Shown: positions 1 to 7,621 of the stretch, piece after piece
How the letters are laid out: every line of letters begins with the position of its first letter
How positions within the stretch are numbered: the first letter of the stretch is position 1
Assembly: GCA_963760985.1 (NCBI GenBank)
Contig: CAVXFM010000004.1
Location: 310,001 to 374,000 of the forward strand
Length of the DNA stretch: 64,000 nucleotides
DNA from: JACRDG01 sp963760985
Lineage (GTDB): Bacteria > Desulfobacterota > Desulfomonilia > Desulfomonilales > Desulfomonilaceae
Direction: 5' to 3'
The notes under the pieces: generated by a model
Told to the model about the DNA's origin: nothing
Seen by the model: only the letters and a program-made list of their open reading frames with translations
Database searches by the model: none
Made by a program: the position numbers and the translations under genes

Positions 1-209
1 GAGGAATCTCCATCCTCGTCTTGGGCGTCCACGTCTGCGCCGTGATTCACCAGCAGTCTCATTATCTCGATGCGGCCTTCCCTGGAGGCCACCATTAAGG
101 CAGTCCTGCCCAGGTCGTCTCGTGAGTCTGCACACACACCGCTCGCCAAGAGAGCACGCACTTCGTCGATCGCGCCGGATTCAGCGGCGCTCACCAATCG
201 TTCCGACAC
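1..209 (-). CDS. Ankyrin-repeat protein, N-terminal fragment (runs off left edge)
   Basis: About 69 residues are visible before the window ends. They show an ankyrin repeat pattern: DDLGRTALMVASREGRIE followed by MRLLVNHGADVDAQDEDG. Ankyrin repeats bind other proteins; no partner can be named. The start is a GTG at 209, preceded 5 bases upstream by GGTGA; an in-frame TAA farther upstream closes the frame. No signal peptide is visible at this start, so it is probably cytoplasmic, unlike the secreted ankyrin protein at the other end of the window. It lies 81 bases downstream of the roadblock gene on the same strand and could be the last gene of that cluster. Confidence 0.75.
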   Translation of the reverse strand, partial: MSERLVSAAESGAIDEVRALLASGVCADSRDDLGRTALMVASREGRIEIMRLLVNHGADVDAQDEDGDS

Positions 210-289
210 ATTTTCACCGAAAATTGCGCATGAAATGAATTAAGGGCTCGAATAACATCGGGCCCTTCCAGCCTGTGCCAAGGGCACAC

Positions 290-646
290 TTACATGGCCG
301 CCACCAGATCGTCGAGCCGTTTTTTCACCTGGTAACGCACATTTCCCAGATTGGCTCCCAAATCGGCCACCACGGCCAGCACCGCATGGGCTCCGAGGGG
401 GCTCAGCACCACGACTCCATTCTCGAATTCCACCATGCCTTGGGTCATGAGCCCTACCCGCAATTCCTTGCCCATCCGTTCTGCGGAACCGATGCCCGTG
501 GAAACCACCGCGCCGACAGCCTCGAGTTCTTTCGCGTCGCCTCTGGTAGCGCCTTCGATTACGAAACCGTCCCGGCCTACCACCACGCCCGACTTGATGC
601 CCTCAACGTCAACCAGATCCGCCAATATTTCCTTGATTCGTGCCAT
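290..646 (-). CDS. Roadblock/LC7-domain protein
   Basis: A 118-residue protein made of one roadblock/LC7 domain. It has an N-terminal helix (MARIKEILADLVDVEGIKSG), a strand and loop (VVVGRDGFVIEGATRG), and the closing pattern GAHAVLAVVADLGANLGNVRYQVKKRLDDL. Bacterial roadblock proteins dimerise and act as regulators of MglA-type GTPases (MglB is the known case). The start at ATG 646 is preferred over an upstream in-frame ATG because AGGAGG lies 7 bases ahead of it. It is 46 bases downstream of the four-cysteine gene, in the same cluster as mglA and mglB. It is a second or third roadblock partner of that GTPase by inference only. Confidence 0.85.
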   Translation of the reverse strand: MARIKEILADLVDVEGIKSGVVVGRDGFVIEGATRGDAKELEAVGAVVSTGIGSAERMGKELRVGLMTQGMVEFENGVVVLSPLGAHAVLAVVADLGANLGNVRYQVKKRLDDLVAAM

Positions 647-691
647 TTCATGCCTCCTTATGCAATCGTACCCAATCTGCAACTTTCAGGA

Positions 692-1153
692 CTACTTCTC
701 CATGAGTTCGACGACGAGCACCGTGTCACCCGGTTTGCCTGCCGGTTCCAGGGTTTTGACCCTTGCCCGTTTGCCGAGATTCTTTTCCGCGATGGCTATG
801 GTCAGGGCTGCAAAAGGACAGCCGAACGGAGGGATGCCGTCTTCCTTCAATCTGGAGGTCAGGGGAAAGAAGGAACACTGGGTAATGTTCGCGGTGAGAT
901 CATTGCCTTCGAGGGTGAACTTCATGTCGTCGCACATGCCGGTGGCCACTGCGGTTTCGCGGACTTTGGCGGAAAGCTTGTCAACATCGTCCACGCAGGA
1001 GAAATCAACTCCGAGGTGAGACATCATATCCAGGATGTCAGGTGCAGCCTTACGCATCACTGCAGAGGCACTCTCGCCCACCACGTCGTAAAGCGCACGA
1101 TACACTCCGTAAAGTATTGCTTCCACGGCCCTCACGTCTATTTTGTCCGGCAT
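692..1153 (-). CDS. Four-cysteine protein of unknown function in the Mgl/roadblock cluster
   Basis: A 153-residue soluble protein that I do not recognise with certainty. It has an N-terminal helical part (DVRAVEAILYGVYRALYDVVGES) and a C-terminal half with cysteines at about C53, C74, C93 and C112; the last two sit in TQCSFFPLTS and FGCPFAALTIA. This spacing could bind a metal or small ligand and faintly recalls V4R/hydrocarbon-binding-like folds, but that is a guess. The ATG at 1153 has AAAGGAG about 9 bases upstream. It lies between the DnaA-like ATPase and the roadblock gene with short gaps, so it is probably co-transcribed and part of the same module. Confidence 0.7.
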   Translation of the reverse strand: MPDKIDVRAVEAILYGVYRALYDVVGESASAVMRKAAPDILDMMSHLGVDFSCVDDVDKLSAKVRETAVATGMCDDMKFTLEGNDLTANITQCSFFPLTSRLKEDGIPPFGCPFAALTIAIAEKNLGKRARVKTLEPAGKPGDTVLVVELMEK

Positions 1154-1217
1154 TTCTTGTTGCTCCTTTCGCTTGGGTTTTTATCAACAAACTGAACCAC
1201 ACTCACAAAAGAAGTTG

Positions 1218-2336
1218 TCACTGAGAGAGCAATTCCATGGCTCCCTTTATATCACCTCCCCTGACGAGTTCGAGGGCTTTGATGAACCGCTCAACCCTCT
1301 TGGGGTGCGCGCTTGCCTCGCGCAGTTGTCTGATTCGTTCACCCAAGGCAATTTGCAGAGCCAGCGATTGTTCTTCTTCGTTTTCTGCACTGTCCAACAT
1401 TTCCCTGAAGCGCCTGGCAACCGCCCTTCCAGACTCCTCTTCTTCATTTGTCGGTGGTACCGCTGCCCCTCCGGCCTCCGCCGGAGTGTTCCTTCTTGCT
1501 TCTTCCGGAAGCAAGAGCAACGCTCGAGCCAAGTCTAATGTGATCTTTCCTTCTGTGACTTCACTGGTTGCGGTCAATTGAGCCGCGGCCCCTCTGAGCG
1601 CGCGGACATTTGTCCGGATCTTTTCAGCCAGGAATTCCAACACGTCCTCAGGCGCCTCGCGTGTGCCAAAGAACTGTCTGAGCACTGCAAGACGGTAAGC
1701 TCTGTCTCCCATTTGCAGACTTACCACCGCTCCGCTGCCGAGACGAGAAATCAGCCGCGATTCGATACCGGTCAGGTGCGTCGGCGGTACGTCTGAGGTT
1801 ATGACCACCCAGCCGCCTTTTACGAACATATGATTGATTATCGAAAAAAATTCTATCTGAAGCTCTTCGTTGCCTTCACAGAACTGTATGTCGTCGACGA
1901 GAAGTATGTCACCCGAGCACAGCCATTCGCGTAATGTCAACCTCAAATTCGGTGCCTTGAACGCGGCAAATTCAAGTTCAAGATCCGAGGTGTTGATCAT
2001 GATCGCGCCGCGCGGGGCACAGGAATTCGCGATTGCGGAGAGAATATGAGTCTTGCCCAGGCCCACATCCGAATAAATGTAAAGCGGATTGTAGGGCAGC
2101 TCCAACGGTGCCTTCCTTGCCACATTCATGGCCAGCTCGAAAGCAAACGAATTCTCCTTGCACGGGACAAAATTCTGGAAAGTGAGACGCGAGTCCACAT
2201 TTGACGTCAGCAAGGTGGAAACCAAGGCACTGTCGCCCAAGCCTCTCATGCGGTGAAAAAGCTCAATGCGACGAGCGATCTGCTCGTTTATCAGCCCCCT
2301 CTCCACACTCACTTTCAAGAAATCCGGAAGTTCCAA
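1218..2336 (-). CDS. DnaA-like AAA+ ATPase lacking the DnaA DNA-binding domain
   Basis: A 372-residue protein whose residues about 50-255 follow the DnaA ATPase core: LTFQNFVPCKENSFAFELA, PYNPLYIY, Walker A SDVGLGKTH (89-97), Walker B ILLVDD (144-149), sensor I region VVITSDVPP, box VII-like SRLISRLGSG, and sensor II NVRALRGAAAQL. DnaA domain IV with its helix-turn-helix signature is absent. In its place is a linker rich in Pro and Glu, then a charged helical tail (290-372). It therefore probably hydrolyses ATP but is unlikely to bind oriC by the usual route. The start is TTG at 2336, because a TAG lies three codons upstream. It is 30 bases downstream of the PATAN/roadblock gene, inside an mglA/mglB cluster. 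Its role is unknown. Confidence 0.85.
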   Translation of the reverse strand: MELPDFLKVSVERGLINEQIARRIELFHRMRGLGDSALVSTLLTSNVDSRLTFQNFVPCKENSFAFELAMNVARKAPLELPYNPLYIYSDVGLGKTHILSAIANSCAPRGAIMINTSDLELEFAAFKAPNLRLTLREWLCSGDILLVDDIQFCEGNEELQIEFFSIINHMFVKGGWVVITSDVPPTHLTGIESRLISRLGSGAVVSLQMGDRAYRLAVLRQFFGTREAPEDVLEFLAEKIRTNVRALRGAAAQLTATSEVTEGKITLDLARALLLLPEEARRNTPAEAGGAAVPPTNEEEESGRAVARRFREMLDSAENEEEQSLALQIALGERIRQLREASAHPKRVERFIKALELVRGGDIKGAMELLSQ

Positions 2337-2365
2337 GAGTCCCTACTTTCTGTGAGGGTCGCCTT

Positions 2366-3071
2366 TCACGATGCGGTTTCAAAACGTGAAATCAATTTGT
2401 TTACGCTCAGCGACACCGCGCCCAGGGGGGCATCACGCGCGGCCACCACCATCAGATAGCGGTCCCCCGCCAGGCAGACGAGGACGACGGTGCCGAGTTC
2501 GTCAAGAACAAAGACTCGGTCCACATTGCGCCTCGGATAGGTACCCGCGAACGAGTGGAGCACGCCTCTCAGCTGTTCTGCGTCCTCTACCGGTCCCCCG
2601 GGACCATCAGACACGGCTAACAAGGACCCGTCCGGTTTCAGCACGCAGGCGTGGAGCACCAGGTCGGATGACGAAACGTATTCGTCCAATATCTTCGTCA
2701 CCAAGGCGCTTTCTCCCTTTTCCGTTTCCGTGGTCTCACTCTGTTGCAGTGCTTCAGCGGCCTTGCGTTCGTCGTGAATCTTGAGCGCTTGCATGATCGC
2801 ATGGTGGAGGTCCATCTGAATCGTGGTTTCAGGAGCCTGCTCATCGGTATGAAACTCGAAGCTGCCGCGATCCAGACCGACAACGAAAACGAGCGCATCA
2901 AGGCCGGTTTCTTCCTGGGCAACCGCATGCACCAGAGCGCCTTTATCGTAATACAAGAGCGCTTCCCCGTTTTCGAAATGCTATCGCAAACTTTCCGGTC
3001 TTCCGACCGGTATGAGGGAATTGAATAAGATCTATAATCCCCAGATCCGCCAGCGTTCCCTTGAGAGCCAT
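2366..3071 (-). CDS. PATAN (DUF4388) plus roadblock-like protein, frameshifted
   Basis: The N-terminus (MALKGTLADLGIIDLIQFPH then GRKTGKFAIAF) and the following stretch ENGEALLYYDKGALVHAV form a typical DUF4388/PATAN domain, but they lie in different frames. They join cleanly if one T is removed near 2985. A roadblock-like domain follows (SSDLVLHACVLKPDGSLLAVSDG to VSLSVNKLISRFE). PATAN domains mediate protein interactions in response-regulator pathways; in cyanobacteria they are found on regulators of type IV pilus motility. The start at ATG 3071 has GGGGA upstream. It sits between mglA and the DnaA-like gene. Both halves are well conserved, so the shift may be a sequence error rather than decay. 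Confidence 0.75.
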
Positions 3072-3102
3072 GTCATGGTTTCCCCGAGCAAATGTTGAAA
3101 TT

Positions 3103-3684
3103 TCAGAAGTTGAATCTCTCAATAACCATGCGACTAAGGGTCCGAATGGTTTCCAATACTCCAGTTCCTTGAACGGCGATTGATTCGAGAACAGTGACGC
3201 CATTCAAGCCGAGTTCGGTTTCCAACCTTCCTAAAGGTAAAGGGTTTTCCGCGTCGCGCTTGTTATATTGGACCACCAGTGGGAAGGAATCGGCATCTAT
3301 ACCGAAGCTCAAGAGGTTCTCGCGCATGGCTCTGAAGCTCTCCAGGTTCTCTTCAAGCCTCTCTTGCTGAGAATCTGCGACGAACACCACGCCGTCAGCG
3401 CCTTCAAGAATGAGACGTCGGCTCGCTTCGTAATATGTCTGCCCCGGAACGGTATACATGTTGAACCGAACAGCATAGCCGCCAACGCGACCCAATTCGA
3501 GCGGGAAAAAATCGAAGAAGAGCGTTCGTTCCTGAGCCGTATCAAGGGTGATTATCTCTCCTTTGCGCGAGGTATCCAGTACACCATAAATGTACATGAG
3601 ATTTGTGGTCTTCCCACTTAGGCCTGGACCATGGTCCACGATTTTGAAACAAACCTCCTTCTCACGGTAATTGATGTACGGCAT
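3103..3684 (-). CDS. mglA: MglA-like small Ras-family GTPase
   Basis: A 193-residue GTPase close in length to Myxococcus MglA (195). P-loop GPGLSGKT lies at 19-26, the switch region reads ITLDTAQERTLFFDFFPLELG, the G3 region has PGQ at 80-82, and NKRD at 141-144 is the guanine-specificity motif. MglA-type proteins cycle between GTP and GDP forms and set cell polarity or motility machinery at the pole. The start at ATG 3684 (MPYINYREKEV) matches the family better than an upstream in-frame ATG. It follows mglB by about 10 bases, the usual mglBA order. Downstream genes encode PATAN, DnaA-like and roadblock proteins, which are candidate effectors or regulators. Confidence 0.92.
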   Translation of the reverse strand: MPYINYREKEVCFKIVDHGPGLSGKTTNLMYIYGVLDTSRKGEIITLDTAQERTLFFDFFPLELGRVGGYAVRFNMYTVPGQTYYEASRRLILEGADGVVFVADSQQERLEENLESFRAMRENLLSFGIDADSFPLVVQYNKRDAENPLPLGRLETELGLNGVTVLESIAVQGTGVLETIRTLSRMVIERFNF

Positions 3685-3694
3685 GCGCTCTTCC

Positions 3695-4165
3695 CTATTT
3701 GACCTCAAAAATTCTATCAATAAGGTTCAACGCAAACTCCTTGAACTGGGGCGTGCCAATGACTTCCGGCTGTCCGGCCTCGGGCGGGTGAGCCTCCAGC
3801 TCGCTGGCAATTTTTTCCGAGGCCTGCCTCGCTTCGTGGCGGACAAGCCCTATCCGTCTGTAGTCCTCAAAAATGACTACCAACATTTGCGCGTCCAATA
3901 TAAGCGAAATGTGAATATGCCGTTTTTCACCCTGCTGCAATAGGATGGAGAATTGCTGCTCTCCTACCAAACGTGCCACCTCTCGCGTGGCCGAAAACAT
4001 TCCGGCTACCAGGGCTGCGAGCGCGGTGACGTTGAGATACGACGTGTCCCCTGCCTCTACGATTGAAATGCCTTCCTTGCTCACCACGAGGCCAGTCAAG
4101 GCGTTAGACTTCGTAATCATTTCCGAGAGGATACCCTTCAAGTCTCCGCCGCCAGTTTCACCCAT
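3695..4165 (-). CDS. mglB: MglB-like roadblock protein, probable GTPase-activating protein
   Basis: A 156-residue protein with a roadblock/LC7 domain: an N-terminal helix (DLKGILSEMITKSNALTGLV), VSKEGISIVEAGD, a second helix (VTALAALVAGMFSATREVARLVG), and C-terminal strands (GEKRHIHISLILDAQMLVVIF). A tail of about 40 residues follows. It lies immediately upstream of mglA on the same strand, the arrangement seen for MglB, the dimeric GAP that stimulates MglA. The assignment rests on fold plus neighbour. The downstream gap of about 10 bases implies co-transcription with mglA. Confidence 0.85.
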   Translation of the reverse strand: MGETGGGDLKGILSEMITKSNALTGLVVSKEGISIVEAGDTSYLNVTALAALVAGMFSATREVARLVGEQQFSILLQQGEKRHIHISLILDAQMLVVIFEDYRRIGLVRHEARQASEKIASELEAHPPEAGQPEVIGTPQFKEFALNLIDRIFEVK

Positions 4166-4350
4166 GAAAAGCTCCCTTTGCCATCACGAGAGTTTGCCGC
4201 TCCGCCACCAAGGTGTTGGTTGCCGCGACATGCATATGATCAAAGAAACAGCAGTGCCTGCTGCGCGAAGTTGTCGCTCATCGGGGCACCAGTCACGTTT
4301 TCATGAGGACCGTCTGATGCCGCTGTGCGCAAGTTCAAGTAGCGTGACCC

Positions 4351-4420
4351 TAGAGAAATCTCCTTCACTGTGAGCGACGCGGGGCTGTCGAATCTGTGTT
4401 CAGGAGAGATCTCTCCGGTG
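4351..4420. repeat. Dispersed hairpin element, family A (copy 1)
   Basis: Imperfect inverted repeat with a TCTCCTT arm and an AGGAGA arm around the family core GAGCGACGCGGGGCTGTCGA. The same core, with changes, recurs near 5545, 12430, 25915, 32610, 34890 and 54735. It fills the 317-base gap between mglB and the PATAN response regulator, where no gene is seen. Confidence 0.6.
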
Positions 4421-4482
4421 GGCAGAGGCCCTTGAACGAGCCGTTGAGTGGCCCGATTGTCACCCTCATGGGAAATGGGCTC

Positions 4483-5194
4483 CTAGCACGGACGAGCGTC
4501 CTTCTGCTCATCCCGTTGCCGAGAAGCCTCTATAAGCAAGAATTCCGCAGGTTTGTTTATCGTTTGTCTGTCGGGCTCTTTCCAGGGCAGGTTGGAGAAA
4601 CTCCCCCCTGCAAACGTCAAACAGCGGTAAAGAGCTTCTTCTCCCTGGGTTTCTCCGCATGTGGCGTGGACAATCCGGCCGTCGGTACACAAAGACAAGG
4701 CCTCTCTTACCCTCCCGCGAAGAAATCTCGATCACCGCGCGTTTCCCCGCAAGCACCATGAGCTGCAAATAATCCATAATATCGATGTCCGAAATGGTGC
4801 CGCTGAATGCCTCTTTCTGGTCTTCCCGCGAGATCACGTCCACGAGGAGTTGCGGGTCCACCGGCTTTTCTAAATAAAGCACCGCGCCCTTACCGAGCAC
4901 CAGTTCCCGGACAAAAGGCGAACCGAATGCGGTCATGACGACGACTCTTACGGAGGGCCTGTTGCGACGTAGCCAATCAACCAGGGCCACGCCATTGACA
5001 TTGGGCATTTTAATGTCGGTCACGACACAGTCGACCTCTCGCGTTTCCAAGAGGTCGATGGCTTCTGCCCCATCTGCGCACGTGGTAATCGCGTACCCGG
5101 CCTTGGTCAGGTATTTGCCAACCACCCAAACCAGTTCAGGGTCGTCATCAACGAGGAGTACCCTTGTCTTGGCGACCTGGCCATTACCTGTCAT
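4483..5194 (-). CDS. Response regulator with receiver and PATAN (DUF4388) domains, frameshifted
   Basis: Residues 10-125 are a receiver domain: acidic pocket DDD at 16-18, phospho-acceptor D60 in VVTDIKMPN, T88 and K110. The next stretch (GTISDIDIMDYLQLMVLAGKR) begins a DUF4388/PATAN domain. It continues in another frame as TDGRIVHATCGETQGEEAL and FAGGSFSNLPW, a textbook PATAN ending. The frame change lies near 4695 and can be repaired by a one-base indel. Receiver-PATAN proteins are output regulators that act through protein contacts rather than DNA. It is first in the minus-strand cluster leading to mglB and mglA, so it may connect a histidine kinase to the GTPase module; no kinase is in the window. 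Confidence 0.78.
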
Positions 5195-5520
5195 CTTAGA
5201 CTCTTCCCGCCATTTCCCGCAACTACTACATTCGACGGCGTTTTCACGTACCAGCGGCGTTTCCCCCGCGATCAGCGTCGGAGCATTCTTTTCGGACGCT
5301 CATACCATCAACATTCTAAGTTGATCGTGACGGTTCTGAGCGAATTTCTCCCTGGTAGCTCGTTGAAAGAACTCGCCGACAGGTTGTGCCCGCGCTAAAA
5401 GAGCTGGGCTTGAAAGCCTGGCAATCCTCGCCCAGGAGCAGCTCAATTGTTAATACTTGAGGAGAACTATAGCGGATTACCCCATTACTTGCCAACCTTT
5501 TTTTCAGATGAGGGAGAAAT

Positions 5521-5638
5521 GGGTCGAAAGGTCCCGCTACTTTACGAGCGACTTAGAGCCGTTGAATCTGCGTCCAGGGGACTCCTCGCCTTGGGTCAAA
5601 AGCGCGAGCCATTCGGTCAGACCTTTTGGCAACTGCGA
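5521..5638. repeat. Dispersed hairpin element, family A (copy 2)
   Basis: Contains the core CGACTTAGAGCCGTTGAATC flanked by GGTCCC and GGGGACTCC arms. The 3' flank (gagccattcggtcag then accttttggcaactgcga) matches the flank of the copy at 54682-54830, so the repeat unit is longer than the hairpin. The surrounding gap 5195-5871 has no convincing gene; the promoter of the Mgl cluster should lie within 5195-5330 but I could not pick a clear one. Confidence 0.6.
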
Positions 5639-5871
5639 TAACGCAATGCTTTTTCGCAAACGTGGCACGATGGAGCCAGTTCGGACGACTTTCGGCAACA
5701 GTGCTCAAGAAAAGGATCGTATGTCAGACTCCTAAGAGCCTGGTAGTTGGTCCGAGATGGTGGTGCGGAGGCGGGAAAAGCACGATTGTCACTATGATTG
5801 ACGTTACTCAAGACCCTCCTCGTGGTAATGTTTTCACATACTCGATCGAAGGGATCGACTTCCTGGGCGGA

Positions 5872-6636
5872 TTACCTCCAGCGTTTCTTGCGTTTGTATC
5901 TGGCTTCGCCTCTCACGGATTGTTCTTTTTCGATCCCGAGATAGAATTCCTGGACATCTTCGTCGTTCATCAGTTTCTCTGGTGGACCTTCGAGCACGAT
6001 CCGGCCCGTCTCCATGATGTACGCGTGATTTGCCACGCTGAGAGCCTTGGTCGCGTTCTGCTCGACAAGAAGTATGGTGGTTCCGTCCTTGTTGATGCTA
6101 CGGATAATCTCGAAAATCTCCGAGACGAGGAGTGGTGACAAGCCCAGGGAAGGCTCATCGAGAATCATCAGCTTCGGCCTTGACATGAGCGCCCTGCCGA
6201 TCGCGAGCATCTGTTGCTCTCCTCCGGACAACGTGCCTGCCTGTTGCTTCAGTCTATCCCGGAGAACCGGAAAGTACGTGAACACCCGCTCCAGATCGTC
6301 TGATATCCCTCGATCCCTTCGCGTGTACGCTCCCATGAGAAGATTTTCCCGCAGAGTCAGTTCAGGAAACACTTCTCTTCCTTCAGGCACGTACGCAATG
6401 CCGAGGCGGACAATATCCTCGGTTTCCAGGCCGTCGATGCGCTTTCCTTGAAACAGAATCGTGCCTTTTTCCGGCTGATCGTCCAGATATCCCATGATGG
6501 TCTTCAGAGTAGTGCTCTTGCCGGCTCCGTTGGCCCCGAGTATGGCGCGGACATCACCCTGCTCGATTGTGAGCGAAAGCCCTCGTACCACCATGATCTT
6601 GCCGTAATAAATCTCTATGTTCTTGGTTTCCAGCAT
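5872..6636 (-). CDS. livF: Branched-chain amino-acid-type ABC transporter, ATP-binding protein LivF
   Basis: A 254-residue ATPase. Walker A GANGAGKST lies at 34-42, signature LSGGE at 136-140 and Walker B LMILDEP at 156-162, with the LivF-typical sequences YVPEGREVFPELT and LLVEQNA. Together with LivG it powers import through LivH/LivM on the inner face of the membrane. A basic C-terminal tail (ARYKRKKRWR) is slightly longer than usual. It is the last gene of the minus-strand liv operon, 45 bases after livG. The solute cannot be read from the ATPase; members of this family carry branched-chain amino acids, urea, amides or aromatic acids. Confidence 0.95.
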   Translation of the reverse strand: MLETKNIEIYYGKIMVVRGLSLTIEQGDVRAILGANGAGKSTTLKTIMGYLDDQPEKGTILFQGKRIDGLETEDIVRLGIAYVPEGREVFPELTLRENLLMGAYTRRDRGISDDLERVFTYFPVLRDRLKQQAGTLSGGEQQMLAIGRALMSRPKLMILDEPSLGLSPLLVSEIFEIIRSINKDGTTILLVEQNATKALSVANHAYIMETGRIVLEGPPEKLMNDEDVQEFYLGIEKEQSVRGEARYKRKKRWR

Positions 6637-6681
6637 GGCTCACAATATTCGGAAAACGGCCCAAGAGAGCCGCATCCGGAC

Positions 6682-7452
6682 TCACTTTGCGCCCAGGTAC
6701 GCTTCCAGCACCTGAGGATGATGTTGCACTTCATCAGGACTGCCTTGCACGAGTTTGACGCCGAAGTTGAGCGCCAGGATTTCGTCTGACACGTCCATCA
6801 CCAAATTCATGTCGTGTTCCACCATAATGATGGTAACCCGGAAATCGTCCCGGATGTCCCTGATCCAGAACATCATGTCCCTTTTTTCTTCCTGGTTCAT
6901 GCCGGCAGTCGGTTCGTCCAGCAAGAGCAAGGTGGGTTCCATGGCCAGGGCTCTGCCCAGTTCGACCAGCTTTCTCACGCCGTACGGCAAGGCTCCCACA
7001 GGGACGTTTCGTGAAGACTCGATCTCCAGGAACTCGATGATCCGTTCGACTCTTTCCCGGTGAACGCATTCTTCTTTTGCCGCGGGAAAATGGCGAGTCA
7101 GGAAGGTGGCGCCGGAGAATATTCCTGTCTTCATGTGAATGTGTCGCCCAAGCAAAAGATTGTCCATGGTGCTGAGGCGGCTGAACAGCTCGATGTTCTG
7201 GAAGGTCCTGGCAATACCCATGGCCGCGGCTTTGTGGGGCTTGGATCCCGTGATATCCCTTCCCTGGAAGACTATCTTGCCACGCTGGGGCTTGTAAATC
7301 CCGGTAATGCAGTTGAAGATGGTGGTCTTGCCCGCGCCGTTAGGACCGATAATGGAAACGATTTTCCCCTCTGGGACATCCATGGAGACCCCGCTCAATG
7401 CCGCGAGGCCCCCGAAAGAGATCCCCAGGTTGTGTATGGATAGTAAAGCCAT
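6682..7452 (-). CDS. livG: Branched-chain amino-acid-type ABC transporter, ATP-binding protein LivG
   Basis: A 256-residue ATPase with Walker A GPNGAGKTT at 36-44, the LivG-specific GIARTFQNIELF segment, a divergent signature (LPYGVRKLVELGRAL, in the usual LivG place), Walker B LLLLDEPTAG near 176-184 and the closing EHDMNLVM. It pairs with LivF to drive the importer. The ATG at 7452 gives the family-typical N-terminus (MALLSIHNLGISFGG). A 169-base gap separates it from the upstream binding-protein gene, which may help set different expression levels for the abundant binding protein and the ATPases. Confidence 0.95.
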   Translation of the reverse strand: MALLSIHNLGISFGGLAALSGVSMDVPEGKIVSIIGPNGAGKTTIFNCITGIYKPQRGKIVFQGRDITGSKPHKAAAMGIARTFQNIELFSRLSTMDNLLLGRHIHMKTGIFSGATFLTRHFPAAKEECVHRERVERIIEFLEIESSRNVPVGALPYGVRKLVELGRALAMEPTLLLLDEPTAGMNQEEKRDMMFWIRDIRDDFRVTIIMVEHDMNLVMDVSDEILALNFGVKLVQGSPDEVQHHPQVLEAYLGAK

Positions 7453-7621
7453 TCGCTATGCGTGTTTCTCCGAATTATCCCTTCCGATACGGGAATGAAG
7501 GCGTGGAAAAGATTGTACCTCTCGGAATTCTCCGGGATGGTTCGAAGAGCATCCAGGAGGGCGACTCTCCTCCTAGGAAAGCTGGCCCCCGTGGAAGCCC
7601 CTGTGAAGGCTTTTCGACGAT

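Noticed and set aside
275..1195. Long open frames on the plus strand over the roadblock and four-cysteine genes
   Set aside because: They mirror well-supported minus-strand genes with good ribosome sites; the plus-strand proteins are rich in His, Arg and Ser and match nothing.
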